This document shows, one piece after another, positions 38,930-52,900 of a stretch of DNA of 64,000 nt (position 1 is its first letter; each line of letters opens with the position of its first letter). Where the stretch lies: positions 56,482,627 to 56,546,626 of the forward strand of contig NC_077223.1 in NCBI RefSeq assembly GCF_024763615.1, read 5' to 3'. The notes beneath the pieces were generated by a model. The model was not told the origin of the DNA. It saw only the letters and a program-made list of their open reading frames with translations, and searched no databases. The stretch is from Phlebotomus papatasi (taxonomy: Eukaryota; Arthropoda; Insecta; Diptera; Psychodidae). A program made the position numbers and the translations under genes.

Positions 38930-40929
38930 CAGTTCGAGCAGTAAAAATTGAAATTATGCAAACCTTTTAATTTTTCTATTTTGTTTTAAGAAAAAATCAA
39001 ATTCATTGCGCTGTCTGAGTGATTACAGCTTAAAAGAATTCAAAGTTATAGCTTAACAGAAAACGCTTTAATTTAATATTTTCTTGCATTAAATATTAAA
39101 ATATAACACAACACGAGGGTCATATGCGTTATATAGCTATAAATTGATAAAGAAAAGTTTAAACATTCCTTTTCTGTTACCTTATCAATCACACAACTAA
39201 AATTATTACTACTTAATACTTTGATCAATTATTCGTTCGTTTCATCGAAACCATGCAGAATCAACACTAGGAGAAAATTCTGTGGATCCAGAGAGAATTC
39301 TTGGGTGTGGCATCAATTCCATTTCACCGTCTAGACTTTATTAACGTCCATATTTTACATCGCACGACCGACGTCAAAGTACCAGCAGGTGGTTTTATAG
39401 ATTGTACATTTTATACATTTTATTCTTACCCCATGAAAAACAAGTTGATGGATAATTGAAGACCTAATCTTGAGATGAGAGCAAAAGTCTCTGAATCAAG
39501 CTGAAAGTTTTTCCTCTGATAAGATGGAAAATAAATATCATACATACATAAAAGAGAAGATTCTTTTAGCAAGCTGATTCGCCAATGAATAATAAGTATA
39601 TATACTGGTAGGAATGTGTATCTTTCAATGCCCTTTGAGATCCTGTTGACAGATCTCTAATTGTACAGTACAATCCTTTGAAACTTTTTTTTTTTATCAT
39701 TCTCCATTATCTTATCCAGATTCCTAAATACATTTGGTTCAACATCTATTTGACAGAGAGAGATAAATTCAGAAGTTCACAGCCGGTCAAAGGTCTGATT
39801 TTAAAATCAATATCACAAGCACATAGAGAACATTATGTACTATAGGAGAGATTATAGAGGGTTTATGTTGAGCTTTTTTCAACACCATCTACTATAAGGA
39901 AAGTACTTTTAAAATCTATCTAACAAATTTCGTCGCTATTGAAAGATTCTTTTGAAAAAAAAACAGTATATATAATATATAATAATGGCAAGTATTATGA
40001 AGTGAAAAAAATATATGCATACAGTTGAAGAATTCTAGACGTTTGGAAAATTTTGAGTTATTTATAAAATTACTTTTAATGAAATGAAATAAAATTTAAA
40101 GTCAAAACTAAACAATGACCTATATAACAAGCTTTAAAATAAAAAATATGATATGCTGTCTTCTTGGATGAAAAATATTTAAAAAGAAATTAAAATTTCA
40201 TAAACAATATTTACAAAATAATACCATTAAAAATAAATTATATTGTGAAAGTTTGCAAGTGTCCTTCTTCGAAAATACAAATAATACTTTGCAATCATTT
40301 TGTATTAAAAACATAGAATATTACAATAAAAATAGGATTATAGTAGGTGAGATTATTAACAATTTCACCTAGTAAAACAAGTTTGCACAGTAACATTTTA
40401 CCAAACTATCTTTTATTATTATAGTTGAAAATAATGCATTCATTTTATTTCACAGTTAAAGTTATTCAGTATCCAATTTTTGCCAACAAGAAAGTAATAA
40501 TCTTAAGAAAGTGTTTGTGTGTCACTTCGTACATAAAACAAAATTGATAAAAAAGGAAAAACCAAGAAAACATCATGCAACAGAAAAAGACCAATGGTAT
40601 AGTCCTTATGTTAAAGCTATCCTTTTCCCACATTATATACAAGGCACACTCACTAGCTCAAATATAATTTTGTACAAATTCTCATCATTCTTCGGTCTAC
40701 TTTCAGGCGAAGAAGACGTGTTCTCTTGACGTTCGCTTGGTCATTGTCAAAACAAAGAAAATAAATTGTCAATAAGTTTGCATGGAAAATTCGCAATTAC
40801 CAGTGTGTACAAATTAAACGATTAAAGTGAATTAATATATTTAATAGTTGTTTGCGGATTTCAAACAGTGCTTCACGAAAACCTCTTTGCACACAATTCA
40901 CATTTTTTTCAATTTTATTCGCTGAATCA
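38930..40929. other. Region upstream of gene 2, promoter not located
   Basis: About 2 kb, very AT-rich. A solo LR end (GTAGGTGAGATTATTAACA) lies at about 40337-40372. The 72-codon frame at 40511-40729 has no recognisable domain. The promoter of the ICAD-like gene must be near 40.7-40.9 kb, but I see no TATA box or initiator clear enough to call. Confidence 0.4.
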
Positions 40930-40986
40930 ATGGATACTACGGAAACAATTCCAACTGTAGAGACTGATAATAGAAAACCATATAAG
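40930..40986 (+). CDS. Gene 2 coding exon 1
   Basis: 19 codons, MDTTETIPTVETDNRKPYK, with a good insect start context (TCAATGG) and a GTATAA donor, phase 0. KPYK is the first strand of the CIDE-N domain and continues directly into VKDVTRN in the next exon. Confidence 0.82.
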
Positions 40987-43900
40987 GTATAATACTTTGT
41001 TATTTTCACCTTTTTTCATTAGAAAATGTGGATATCCATTTCTTACTCATACGCAAAAAAAAATTCTAACAAAATACTAAAATAAATTAAAACTATGCAA
41101 TTTATATATATTGTTCCATTCGAATAAACAAATCATTGGTATAGTAATGTAAACAAAAACGAAGTCATAAATTCAATGTAAAAGAGGAGAATTTGGAAAA
41201 TAATATTAGAAATACATATTAGCAAGTGAACCCTCGAGTTCAAATTTGTTTAAGAAATTAATTATTTGTGTTATATTTTACAAAATAATTAAATGAATAA
41301 TACATTATCACATAAAATATATGTGATAAAACATTTCACATCAACAGATCAGTCAAAAGATACTTAATATCCGTTGATTGAGTAAAACGATATTTTTTTA
41401 CCTTATCTTTCTTGTAAAATGAAACCAGCAATTTGCTTTACTTATCCTCAGCTTTTGCCCTAGAACTTTCCTAAAATATCAAATACCAGAAAAATTGTTC
41501 TGATTTTTTACTATAAAAAAGAAAACTTTTGCCTTTATACTTATTTTTCTTCTTCGCTTTAAGCTTTTTAGGCCGGACGTACTGTCAACATCCACACACC
41601 CTACTTTTGTCGTTGCTCTTTCTTTATGTCTGTTACAACTAAATAACAAATTAAATCACTAAATAAATAAATTAAATCACTTTTTTACATGTCCTCTCAC
41701 ACAATAGACAAGATAATATTCTCGTTGCTATCGTTACTAACTATACGAAAAAGTCTATTTAAATTTGAGAAACACATAATTTTACAGCAGACAACAAATA
41801 TTATTCTGAGATTTTCATTTTTTATATTAATCCTTATGCTTTTTCCATACATCTATAGCAATTTTTGGTGTTGTGTTTCGATTTTTTTTTTCAATTACAC
41901 CCGCATCAAAGATAATTTTATTATACTGATGAAACGTACTGCGCATTAATATTAACTAATACCACTAATACTAAACTGCTCTGGGAAGTTTTAATGAGTC
42001 CCAGATTTTCTAATGACTAATAATAGTAAATTTACATTAAAAGACAAAATAATTATGTATTTTTCACAAATTTTTAAAAGTTGCGATAAAAGCTCACTTT
42101 TATATCTCTTAAAATATGACAGTGATTAAAATATGACTTCAGTTTTTTTTAATAGTTTACCTGCAAATGATTGATTGAAACATTTAATTTTTCAATTTGG
42201 TAAAATATTTATTCATTGTTACTTTTTTGAGAAAACTGAATTTAAAACATACAAATTACCGAGAAATTACTAACGCTCAAAGGGGAGATATTGGGGTGAA
42301 AATGTGTACACCACTTCTAGACACTTCCACAATTTGTATGGAAGAACCCTTTACTCTTCCAATATTTCAGCATACTCCCGAAAATGATGCAATACTTCCA
42401 GCACTTCTTAAACTTCATTCTCTTCTCGTATTTAGAAATCAGTAATTTATTTAATATTAGGAAAAATCTAATTAAGAAAACTTAAAAAAGTCTTAAGAAA
42501 TTTATTTTTACGTATATATTTTTTTTATTTTGCTTATATTTTGAATTTCTAGCTGCAGATATTTTTGCATACTAAAAATCTGTGTTTTACGACTAACATA
42601 ATTTCTTTTTATGGATTTTCTAATAAGAGACCAGTGAAGCTTATTTTGTAAACTGTGTTGGAAAGTCAGTAAGAGACCAAAAGTTCGACAACTAATTTAG
42701 CACTTCAGAAATACAGTATCGGCCAAAGAATTCTTGACTAAGTTATATTCGAGAAATCAGGTGGAAACAATGATAAAAAAAATTTTTAATTGTTTTTTTT
42801 TTCTATTTGAAAATGAGTTGCTTGTAATCCATGAATATTATTTATGCATTTGAAAAAAATATTTTATTTAATATCGTATCAAAAGTAATTGGTTTTCAAT
42901 AGTTGATTATTTTTTATCAACCTAAAGTAATTTATTTTTACGTATATTTTTTTTATTTTGCTTATATTTTGAATTTCTAGCTGCAGATATTTTTGCATAC
43001 TAAAAATCTGTGTTTTACGACTAACATAATTTCTTTTTAATGGATTTTCTAATAAGAGACCAGTGAAGCTTATTTTGTAAACTGTGTTGGAAAGTCAGTA
43101 AGAGACCAAAAGTTCGACAACTAATTTAGCACTTCAGAAATACAGTATCGGCCAAAGAATTCTTGACTAAGTTATATTCGAGAAATCAGGTGGAAACAAT
43201 GATAAAAAAAATTTTTAATTGTTTTTTTTTTTCTATTTGAAAATGAGTTGCTTGTAATCCATGAATATTATTTATGCATTTGAAAAAAATATTTTATTTA
43301 ATATCGTATCAAAAGTAATTGGTTTTCAATAGTTGATTATTTTTTATCAACCTAAAGTTTCTTGTTCCGTTTGAAAAATTACTTAAGTAACTCTGAAAAA
43401 TAGATCATCCGACAGGATAGTGGTCAGATCAGTGAGATGTCTTTAAGGTTAAAACCCTATACTCAGCCACGCTCTTACTTCATTGCCGTTAATTCGAACC
43501 GTTCAACCACAGCACAAGATCCGGCAAATCCTGTACTCCGGAATTGGATAGATATGCCTTTTATTAAAAGGTTTCCCCCAAAAGTATCAGTAATACAGTA
43601 ATGCAGTTCATAGAGTTCCTACAGTTCCCCTTATTCCTTTCAGTGAAAAGATGTGGCATCTATATATCGAAGTTTTAAACACATCCAAGCTTTTCTAAAT
43701 AGCGAAATATTATCGAATTATTGTTTTCCTATTAACTTTTAGATAATAGTTACTAATTTCCATATCGAGATTCTCCAAACCACTTTTCAATCATTTAAAC
43801 ACGATCTAAATAAACCCCTAAAATGGTTTTTTGTGGAAGTCAATCACTTAGGCGTTTCCAAAATTCGACTAACATTAAATACTAATACAAAGGCACCTTT

Positions 43901-46900
43901 TTGTCTCTTACATAACTTTGAAACTCCTGTAAAAATGAAAGAAGATTATATTATAATGTAAAAGATACATTTTTCATAAATAATTAATATTGCGACTACA
44001 GTAAACTCTTGCTATCAAATGCTGAAATTTGCAATGATTTGTCTTAGTATTGATGTAGATTAGATTAGATTAGATTTCATTTTATTTCTTGCCTTTTGGA
44101 TCCAACGATCCTTTCTTAAGACTATATGTACATTGCACATGTAATTTTGCATTATTAAGTGATTTTCATGAAATTTACAATATATATGAGTATGTAAACT
44201 CAATATGTGTATGCAGATGAATAAAAAATCGTTGCATTTCAAAAAGTTTGTCGCCCAAATCTCTCTCTAATTCGGGTGGCATTTTGGTCCTAAATGCCCG
44301 AATTTGAGAGAGTCTACTGGAAATTTATAACCTTCAACTGAATATTTCCTCGGAGAAATTACAACACTAAAATCTTGTAAAATGTCAACACACTTTTTTG
44401 CATTATACTGCCGCTCGAATTAAATCTGAACTAAAAGTAGCGTATACCCAAGAAGCAAAATAGCTGCCTTATAGAACCAAGTATTAAACAAGTCTTTTAG
44501 TGCACTTTTAAAAGACTTAAAGTGATCATTTTCTGTTGAAATTCCTATTGAAGTTCTTAATATCCTTAAGAGTGCATCACTTTACTTATAGTAATCTCAG
44601 CGATGGAACCAAGAGCGCTATAAGTAAATAAAAAGATTTTTGATTCTATAATGCCTTACTTAAGGAATTCTACAAGACCATATTAAGAAAAAATTGCTTC
44701 TTGGGTAGTCTGCAAAATTCGGAATTGGGCAGAGAAGACCTTTATTCGAACACTACCACTTCCAAAAACTTCCAAGCACTTCATTTTCAGCTGTACACCA
44801 CTTCTAACACTAATATCTCCCGCTTGCTAACGCTTTTTTATGATGACGATAATGCTCTCTCCCTCAAATTTCCTTGACTAGCTGTTCTCAATTTGCGGTC
44901 ACAGGTGAAATGTGACCTCGTCAGATCGGACCCAGAATTTCGGATTTACACGTTTTGATACTTATTGATCACGAATATCATATGCGCTAAAAATAGATTT
45001 TCGTGGACGATCCGTCCCGACCGTCCCGTCCGTCCGTCATATAACCACTTCTGGAGAGAGAACGGAAAGAGATATCGACAAGCGGTTTTCGGCAGAGGTT
45101 AAATGTCGATGGGTGGCTAGAAGTAGGTGATGTCAGATCCAACCGCCCACCCTCCCTTCCCCCATTTTGAACTACCACTAAATTTTGTTTTTTTCAATAA
45201 CTCTGCCCTTATGGAATCGATCGATCTCAAATTTTAGTATGTTATAGCTGGGCCTAAGATCTTTCAATTAATACCAAACTTAAGGTACCCCGACCACCCT
45301 AACCCGAGCTAGAATGGGTCAAAAATTCAGTTTTCAAATGGCCATATCTCCGGTTCTAATTGTTAGAACTTGAAAAATTTTAGTGTTTTTTAAAGGTCTT
45401 GTGGTGTACTATAAGCCTTACAACACCCCAATTTCATTCGATTTAATCGAAGGTCCAATTAGATGGTTTTTCTTTAAATTTTAGTATATAGTAGCTAAGG
45501 TCGAGACCTTTCCAACGGTGGATCGCACTCTTCCCTCGATGTTCCCTGACCCGTGCTATAATCAAAAATGTCTTAACCTGACTGCATTTTCGGTGTTTAT
45601 GATGCGATTTCGATGAAATTTTAGTATATATTGTAACTGAGATCGAGATCTTTCTAACAATGCGTCCCATCCGTTTCTACACCAACCTACTGTACCCGGA
45701 CCCTTACTATATTCAAATGGACCAAACTCTATCTCTAATTTTTAACCGATTTCAATGAACTTTTTTTCTTTCGTTGGTCTTCTGCACTCAGACTATTTAA
45801 AATAGAAAATGACCAGTGATAAGCCCAGTTAGGCTTATAGTAACTGAGATTGTTTACAGGTGACCTCGAAATGCATGCAACTCGTGAAGAGGCGCTTCGA
45901 GGCAATTTAATCCATTTCGATGGCCGAGAACCGTTTGCTTGATGGGATTCTTTACCCCAAAATTCAATTCACTGTCGAATTTTCACGCATTCAAAGTTGC
46001 AAACACTACAAGTTGCACGCATTTCGAGGTCGCCTGTAAAGAATCTCAGCTACCATAAGCTTATCTGCGCTTATCACTGGTTTTATTCCGTTATCACATT
46101 ACTGAAATAATTTTAACCATACAAAAAAGGATGAATAGTGTGAATATTTCAAAGGAAAATGTGAAAATGTAATCAGGCAATGGCTTGATGGGGGAAAGTA
46201 AATATATAGATGAAATATAATGGTCAAGAAGTGCCAGTCACGTATTTTCTGACCAAAAAACATGTTCAATATATTCGAAGTAGATATAATATCATGATTG
46301 TACTGGCTCAAAAGAGTCAAATATATAAATTTTAACGTACTTTTTCCTATTATTTGCCTGGATAAGGAGTACACTTCATATCTCTATAGATAATATGAAT
46401 TGAATATGGTTTCTCTATGCCAAATACAATACATTGACCAATATTTTGGTTTTCTTTAAAATTGTATCATACAACAGGTGAAGGATGTCACTAGGAACAT
46501 CAAAAAGGCTGTCGTGGCAGCTACTCTTGAGGAAGTGAAGACAAAGTCAGCAGAAAAGTTCGGGCGTTCTACGGAAGTACTTCCAACCATTCACCTCGAC
46601 TCGGATGGAACGGAAATTGATGATGAGGAATATTTTCAAACACTAGAAGCTAATGCAGAGTTGATAGCTGTCTTCTCCGGAGAACAATGGATGGATGTAA
46701 GATTTTTATTATAAGAATTATATTTAGAAAAAAAGTAGTTAAGTTTGAAAAAAAACATTTCTACACGACATTACAAAATTCAATATATAAAAAAAATAGG
46801 ATAGCACTTTAATACTTAAAATTAGAGAAAAGTGTCCTTTAGTTTTTATAAAAGCACACAAGGAACTTAATTAATAAAAATTAGGGAAAAAACATCCCTA

Positions 46901-49900
46901 AGTGAAATTAGACTTTCTCGCAAACGAGATACAGACAGACCTTAATTTTTACTTCTTCTTTTAATGATCTAAGGTTGTCAGCCTCATGCTCTGAAAATAT
47001 AAGAATATAGAGTCTCTAAACTCGATGCAATTAAAATATATTTTAATTCCCTAAAATCTAGCACTAATTTATGAAATTCCTTACTCTCAACAAAAAATTC
47101 TCAGAATCAAATAGAACGATACAGGAAATAAATTCCAAAATCATATTGACTCAGTTTGAATCTTTAAATATCGCGGGGAGGGATGGGGCAAGAGAAGAAA
47201 AGTCCCACTTGAGAACTCCATTTTACTTTTCAGCCCACACATTATGTAACGATAACGACCCGTCGCGACTCTGCTGACAGTACGGACTGTGCAGACGTAG
47301 AGAGGGTGCATCTGAAGAAGTTGGTGGGACAGCTGAAGAATAATTTATGCAGCGTGTCTGTGCTGAGTGAGCCAGATCTGGAACTGCTGTCGAACATGGA
47401 TCCCAATTCTCTAGCCGACATTACGGGCAAGGACTTCATAGAGCAGCTAAAAGAGGCATCAGGCAGGTTAGGGGGAGGGACCGGATGGAGTGGTGATCCT
47501 CCCCATCTTGACAGTCTCAATGTTTCTCTATCTATTACACCAACCCTCACATTTAATCCCCCAACTCATCCCACTCACCAGCATGCTAACAGAATTGTCA
47601 TTTGCTTTGCCTGAGTAGATTAAAAACCAGTAATAAGCCCAGATAAGCTTATGGTAGCTGAGATTCTTTACAAGTTACCTCGAAAATCGTGCAACCCGGG
47701 GTGCTTGCAACTCGGAATTCGTGAAAATTCGATTGTTAGTTGAATTTTTGGGGTAAAGAATCGTGTCTGGAAATCTGTTCTGGAAAACTGGCGATCGGAG
47801 CGCATAAAATTGGCTCGACGCGATTCTTTATCCTCAAAATTAAATTCACAATCGAATTTACACGCATTCAGACTTGCAAACACCCCGAGTTGCACGCATT
47901 TCGAGGTAGGGGGAAGTGGGGCACCTTTCACATTAGGATTTTTCACCTATTTTTAAATAAAATTGTGCCTTAACGTGATATAAAATAGCTTCTCAATCTG
48001 TTTGTGCAGTAAATTATATCACGATAAGGCTCAATTTTGTTTAAAAATAGGTGAAAAATCCCAATTTCAAAGGTGCCCCACTTTCAAAGTTGCCCCACTT
48101 CCCCCTAACTTGTAAAGAATTTCAGGTAACATAAGCTTATTTGGGCATATTTTAGTCATTTTCTATTTTCAATAGCCTGAATGTTAAATACCAACAAAAG
48201 AAAAATAAGTTAACAGAAATCGGTTAATAAACCTTAGAGATAGAGTCTAGTCCATTTGAATATATAGTAATGGTATAGAGGTACATTGGGATGGAGTAGA
48301 GTAGGGACGGATGGGACCCATTGTTAGAAAAATCTCAATCTCAGATACAATATATACTAAAATTTAATCGAAAATGCATCATAAACACAGAAAATAAGTC
48401 AGTAGAGCGTTTCAACTAGGAAAAAATTTTTTTGGCACTATTCTCACGGTGCTGTATTTGATGAGACAAGAAAGTTTTTCTTCTACGACCATATGATCAG
48501 ACGCTGTTCAGAGGTGGCTGAACGACCCTCTCTGTAGTGTAAAATCCGGTAAAATCAGAAATTTGTTCTACAGAGAGGGTCGTTCAGCCACCTCTAAACA
48601 GCGTCTGATCATATGGTCGTAGAAGAAAAACTTTCTTGTCTCATCAAATACAACACCGTGAGAATAGTGCCAAAAAAATTTTTTCCTAGTTGAAACACCC
48701 TAATAGTCAGGTCAAGACAATTTCCATTATAACTTAGCTCAGGGAACATCGAGGGAGGAGTGTGACCCACCATTGGAAAGGTCACAACCTCAGCCTTTAA
48801 AAAGGTCACAACGTCAGCCTTTAAGGTTACAACCCTTAAAAAATAAAGAAAAAGCATCATCTAGTTTTCGAACTATTCGACATCTATTAATCGAAAATCA
48901 CCTTCTCGATTAATTCCCCCCGACCCCCCTGACCCAAGTTAGAAGCGGTAAAAAATTATATTTTTAAATGGTCATATATCTGGTTTTTATTGTCAGAATT
49001 TGAAAATTTTTGGAGTTTTGGAAAACTCTCGTGGAGTACTACAACCTTACTAATACACCGACTTCATCCCATTTAATCGAAGGTCCGATTAATTGAAAAA
49101 AATCGAGAAATTTCAATTACAAATATTTTGAGAACTAGACGACCCCTGTCCCGAACTAGAAGGGGTCAAAATTCTAATTATTCAAAAACAAAATGGTGTT
49201 TTGGAAAGGTCTCGTGGGATACTAGAACTTTTTTGACACCTCAATTTCATTCGATTTAATCGAGGGTTCGATTAATCGAAAAATCGCTTTTTGAAATTTA
49301 AATTTCAAATATTTTGAGAACTAAACGATGTTTTTTCTTTAACCCTTTAAGGACGATTGGAACACCGGTGTCCCATAAAGAAAATAAATTTTCCTGACTA
49401 ACTAAAAGTTTTTTTTCATACGTTTTTTTTATACGTTTTTGCAAAGTAGAAGGTTAAAGGAATCTAGGATATTTTTTGCAAGTCTCCAGCTATTTGTTAT
49501 ATAGTAAATTTTGAAGCTCAAAAATGGCGAATTTTTAAATTCTCATAATGAAAAATAATTTAAATAATTTTTTATACTTCCAATTTTTTTTAAGCATGAC
49601 CGTTTTGGAAAAAGAAACTACAATACTCAAACAAAATATTTTTCATTAGAGTGAAAATTATCATTCATTGATATTGTCAGAAAAATTACTTAAATTTTTA
49701 GGCTATTTTTGTTTCTTTTATCCGTTTAACGGATATTGTTTATCCGTTTCATTTTTATTGCTGATTTTCGATTCGCGAAAAATGCCTCATCGTTAGAGGG
49801 TTAAATTTTAATATGTTATAAGTGAGATCGTTACCTTTCCAACGATGGAGTTCTTCGTTCTCCAAAGATATTGCTCGACGTGAGCTATAACCAAAAATGT

Positions 49901-52900
49901 CTTGACGGGACCATATTTTCGGTGTCTATTAAGCGATTTCAATGAAATTTCGATGAAAGGTCTGAGATCGAGATGTTTAGAATAGTGGTTCCCATCCGTC
50001 CTTAATCCAACCTACTGTACCCTGACCCTTATTATATCTAAATAGGCCAGACTATATCTCGGAAGTTTATTAACCGATTTCAATGAAATTTTTTTTGCTA
50101 GCCTTTCGCACTCAAACTATTTAAAATAGAAAATGACCAATAATAAGCCCAGATAAGCTTATAGTAGCTGAGATTCTTTATAGGTGACCTCGAAATGCGT
50201 GCAACTCGGGGTGCTTGCAACTCGGAATGTGTGAAAAAGTACTTATATTTCTCCACAATATCCCCTCTATAAATAAGTTTCTAAAACACTGGCATCTAAT
50301 TAAATTTTCCCACAGCTCTGTGTAAAAGATAATATGAAAGGATTTCTCAAACCTAGTACTATAAATTAATACCAGTCTGCTTTCATGAGGTTTTACACGC
50401 TTTTAGTACCTCACCATACTGTCCTCTTGGGGCCAAATAATAGCTCAAAAGAGTTAGTTTCTCGATAGTTACTGTAAAATGTGTTTCATTGTTCTACAGG
50501 AAATAAGTTGCAATAAATTATTCCTGGGGAAAACTTCAACCAATATTACATAAAATGTGCAATATTGTCTTGTTGAAGCGGAAATTGGAAGCATTTTAAA
50601 ATGACTTTGCCAGTTCCTCAATACGAATTTAATTATGGAGTGTGCTTCCGTGGTATTCACTAAAATGGAGATGGTGATGTAAGGAAGCAAAATCAATGTG
50701 GTTGTCTTACTATTAAGTCATTCTGAAAAGGATACTTTCCAGGTCAAGAAGTACTCAAATCAGTAGAAAGTCAATTTAGCAAACGCAGTGATGTCTTTGA
50801 ACACGAATAAAACAAAAATTTTATAATCATAAATGAGCACAAGTACAGAAATTGGTCCAAATTGAAATAGAAATCAAGTTCAATTGGATACAATAAATTG
50901 ATTTTACCTTCCAATGTCTATTTTCAATCCCTGTCAATTATTTTAAATTGGAATATTCAAAAATGAATAATGTTTAATAAAATATCTGGGATACTGCTAA
51001 AAATAGATTTCGCGAGTGCAGTGAGTTTTCAATTGAAATTACATGCATTTTTAAAAGAAGCTACTGATAATATAGTTTTGAAAGCTCATGAAAGCTACGT
51101 ATGTTTATTTTTTGTGAATTTCACTTTCGAGACATTTTCGTATAAGTCGAAATATTTAGGCTTAAACCAAATTTACGTATCATAAATTAGGCTCAATAAT
51201 CCTAATATTTAGAATAAAATTGACAGCCGGATTCGATGTTGTGGTACGAGTACATTGCATTCCCTATAAACCTTAATGCGTCCACATAATCACCACTATC
51301 GCAATAATGATAAATAATCTGAAGCGATCAAGTGGGAAAAAGCAAGTGTTTTGAAACTTATGACTAATGCACAATAACTTTTGTTTGTAAACATGTTTTC
51401 AAAAGTTCCCATGAGAATGAGCGAGATGACTAGATCTAGATCTCACTCACTCTCACTGAAATGTAAAAAACATGATTACTAAACAAAAGTTATTGTGCGT
51501 TGGGCATTACAGTCGCACAGAATAAAACTTATTTTCAAACATAATTATTCCTTTTACAAGGAAGGTTAAATGAAGTTGCATATTTTTAGAACAAAGTAAT
51601 AGAAAACTGTATACTTGCAATGTTCATGTTTCGGAATTTGGCTCCTAATAGATTATTAGATGATTATTTTGAAAAAAAACTATATATCTCTATGAAATAT
51701 ATTAATAATATAATAATAATTGTGGCACAACGTTCCATGGAGGAACTAGGCCTTCCCACATGGAGAGTATGGAATATCCATTATTATTTTTTCTTATAAT
51801 ATAATCTTATACAGTAGAGTCTCGCTATAGTCCATATTTAGTTTCAAATTTGACACTTGGGTCGCACTTATAGTCCATGTAATTTTCTAAAATTATCAAC
51901 GATTTTTAGTATTGAAATTGCTCGACGGCTTCCACTTTCTTTGCGAATGTGGTACTTGTCCTCGCTTTCTTCATTGTGGATCACAATTATCACAACCACT
52001 TAATAAAGTTTGCCAAAAATATTAAAATAATTATGCATGTCGCGTACTAAAAAACATAACCTAACTTAAAATCAGTGTTTTGAAATCAACGGTCGATAAA
52101 TTGTGGACTATAGAGCGATGGCCTATAGCGAGACTCTACTGTAATTCTTGCAAGATAATTTAAATAAAGTCCAAGTTTTAGCAAATAGTTTGAAAAATAG
52201 GCTTTTTAAAAGTGGGTTTATCTTTGATTTTCTAAAATTTGATATTGAAAGGTTTTTCGAAAATAGGTGTCCAAGGACAAAATATTCACCTTGACTACCT
52301 CCGAAACATATTCGAAAATGAAAAAAAAATAAGAGCCGTTTTTGAAAAAGAAACCAAAACATATGGTTTCAGATAGGAAAGAGGGGCTCTTAGACGGTGA
52401 GACCTCTGACTTGACACTCACAGTATTGTGAGTTCGAGTCCCGCCCGGTGCAATGATCTGAATATCGGATTTAGACAATTTTCACATATAATACTAACGT
52501 AATAGTATAATGCACCATCTTCGCCAAAAAAAAAACTCTGGAAGAAGCATCCACACTACAGGAAGGCGCTGTACATGTGGGGTCTACAATGGACTTAACA
52601 GATTCTTCCACTACGGGATATGACATTGTAAAATGTTTACCTTGTAATACAAATATCTCGATATTATTAAAAATAATAGTCATATATTTCAGAAGAGATA
52701 CGTCAGATTTATCAAAATTATTTGGAAAAATCGAAGCCAAATTATGTGCGAAGTCTGAAAACATCTCTTACAGCGAAATCATTATTATTATTTAGTATTG
52801 TCAGAAAAGTTACTTAAATTTTTGGGCGATTTTTGTCCCTATCGCTCATAGAGGCAAAAAAATACACCGAATCAGACTCTGTTGGACCTTCCAAGGTTAG

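Noticed and set aside
47306..47614. 102-codon open frame over gene 2 exon 3
   Set aside because: Its 5' part is the real exon; after 47466 it reads into the intron.
52390..52460. Possible tRNA gene
   Set aside because: Has a B box, but no complete cloverleaf, and the same sequence with the same 3' body occurs at 32268-32476, so it is a SINE head.
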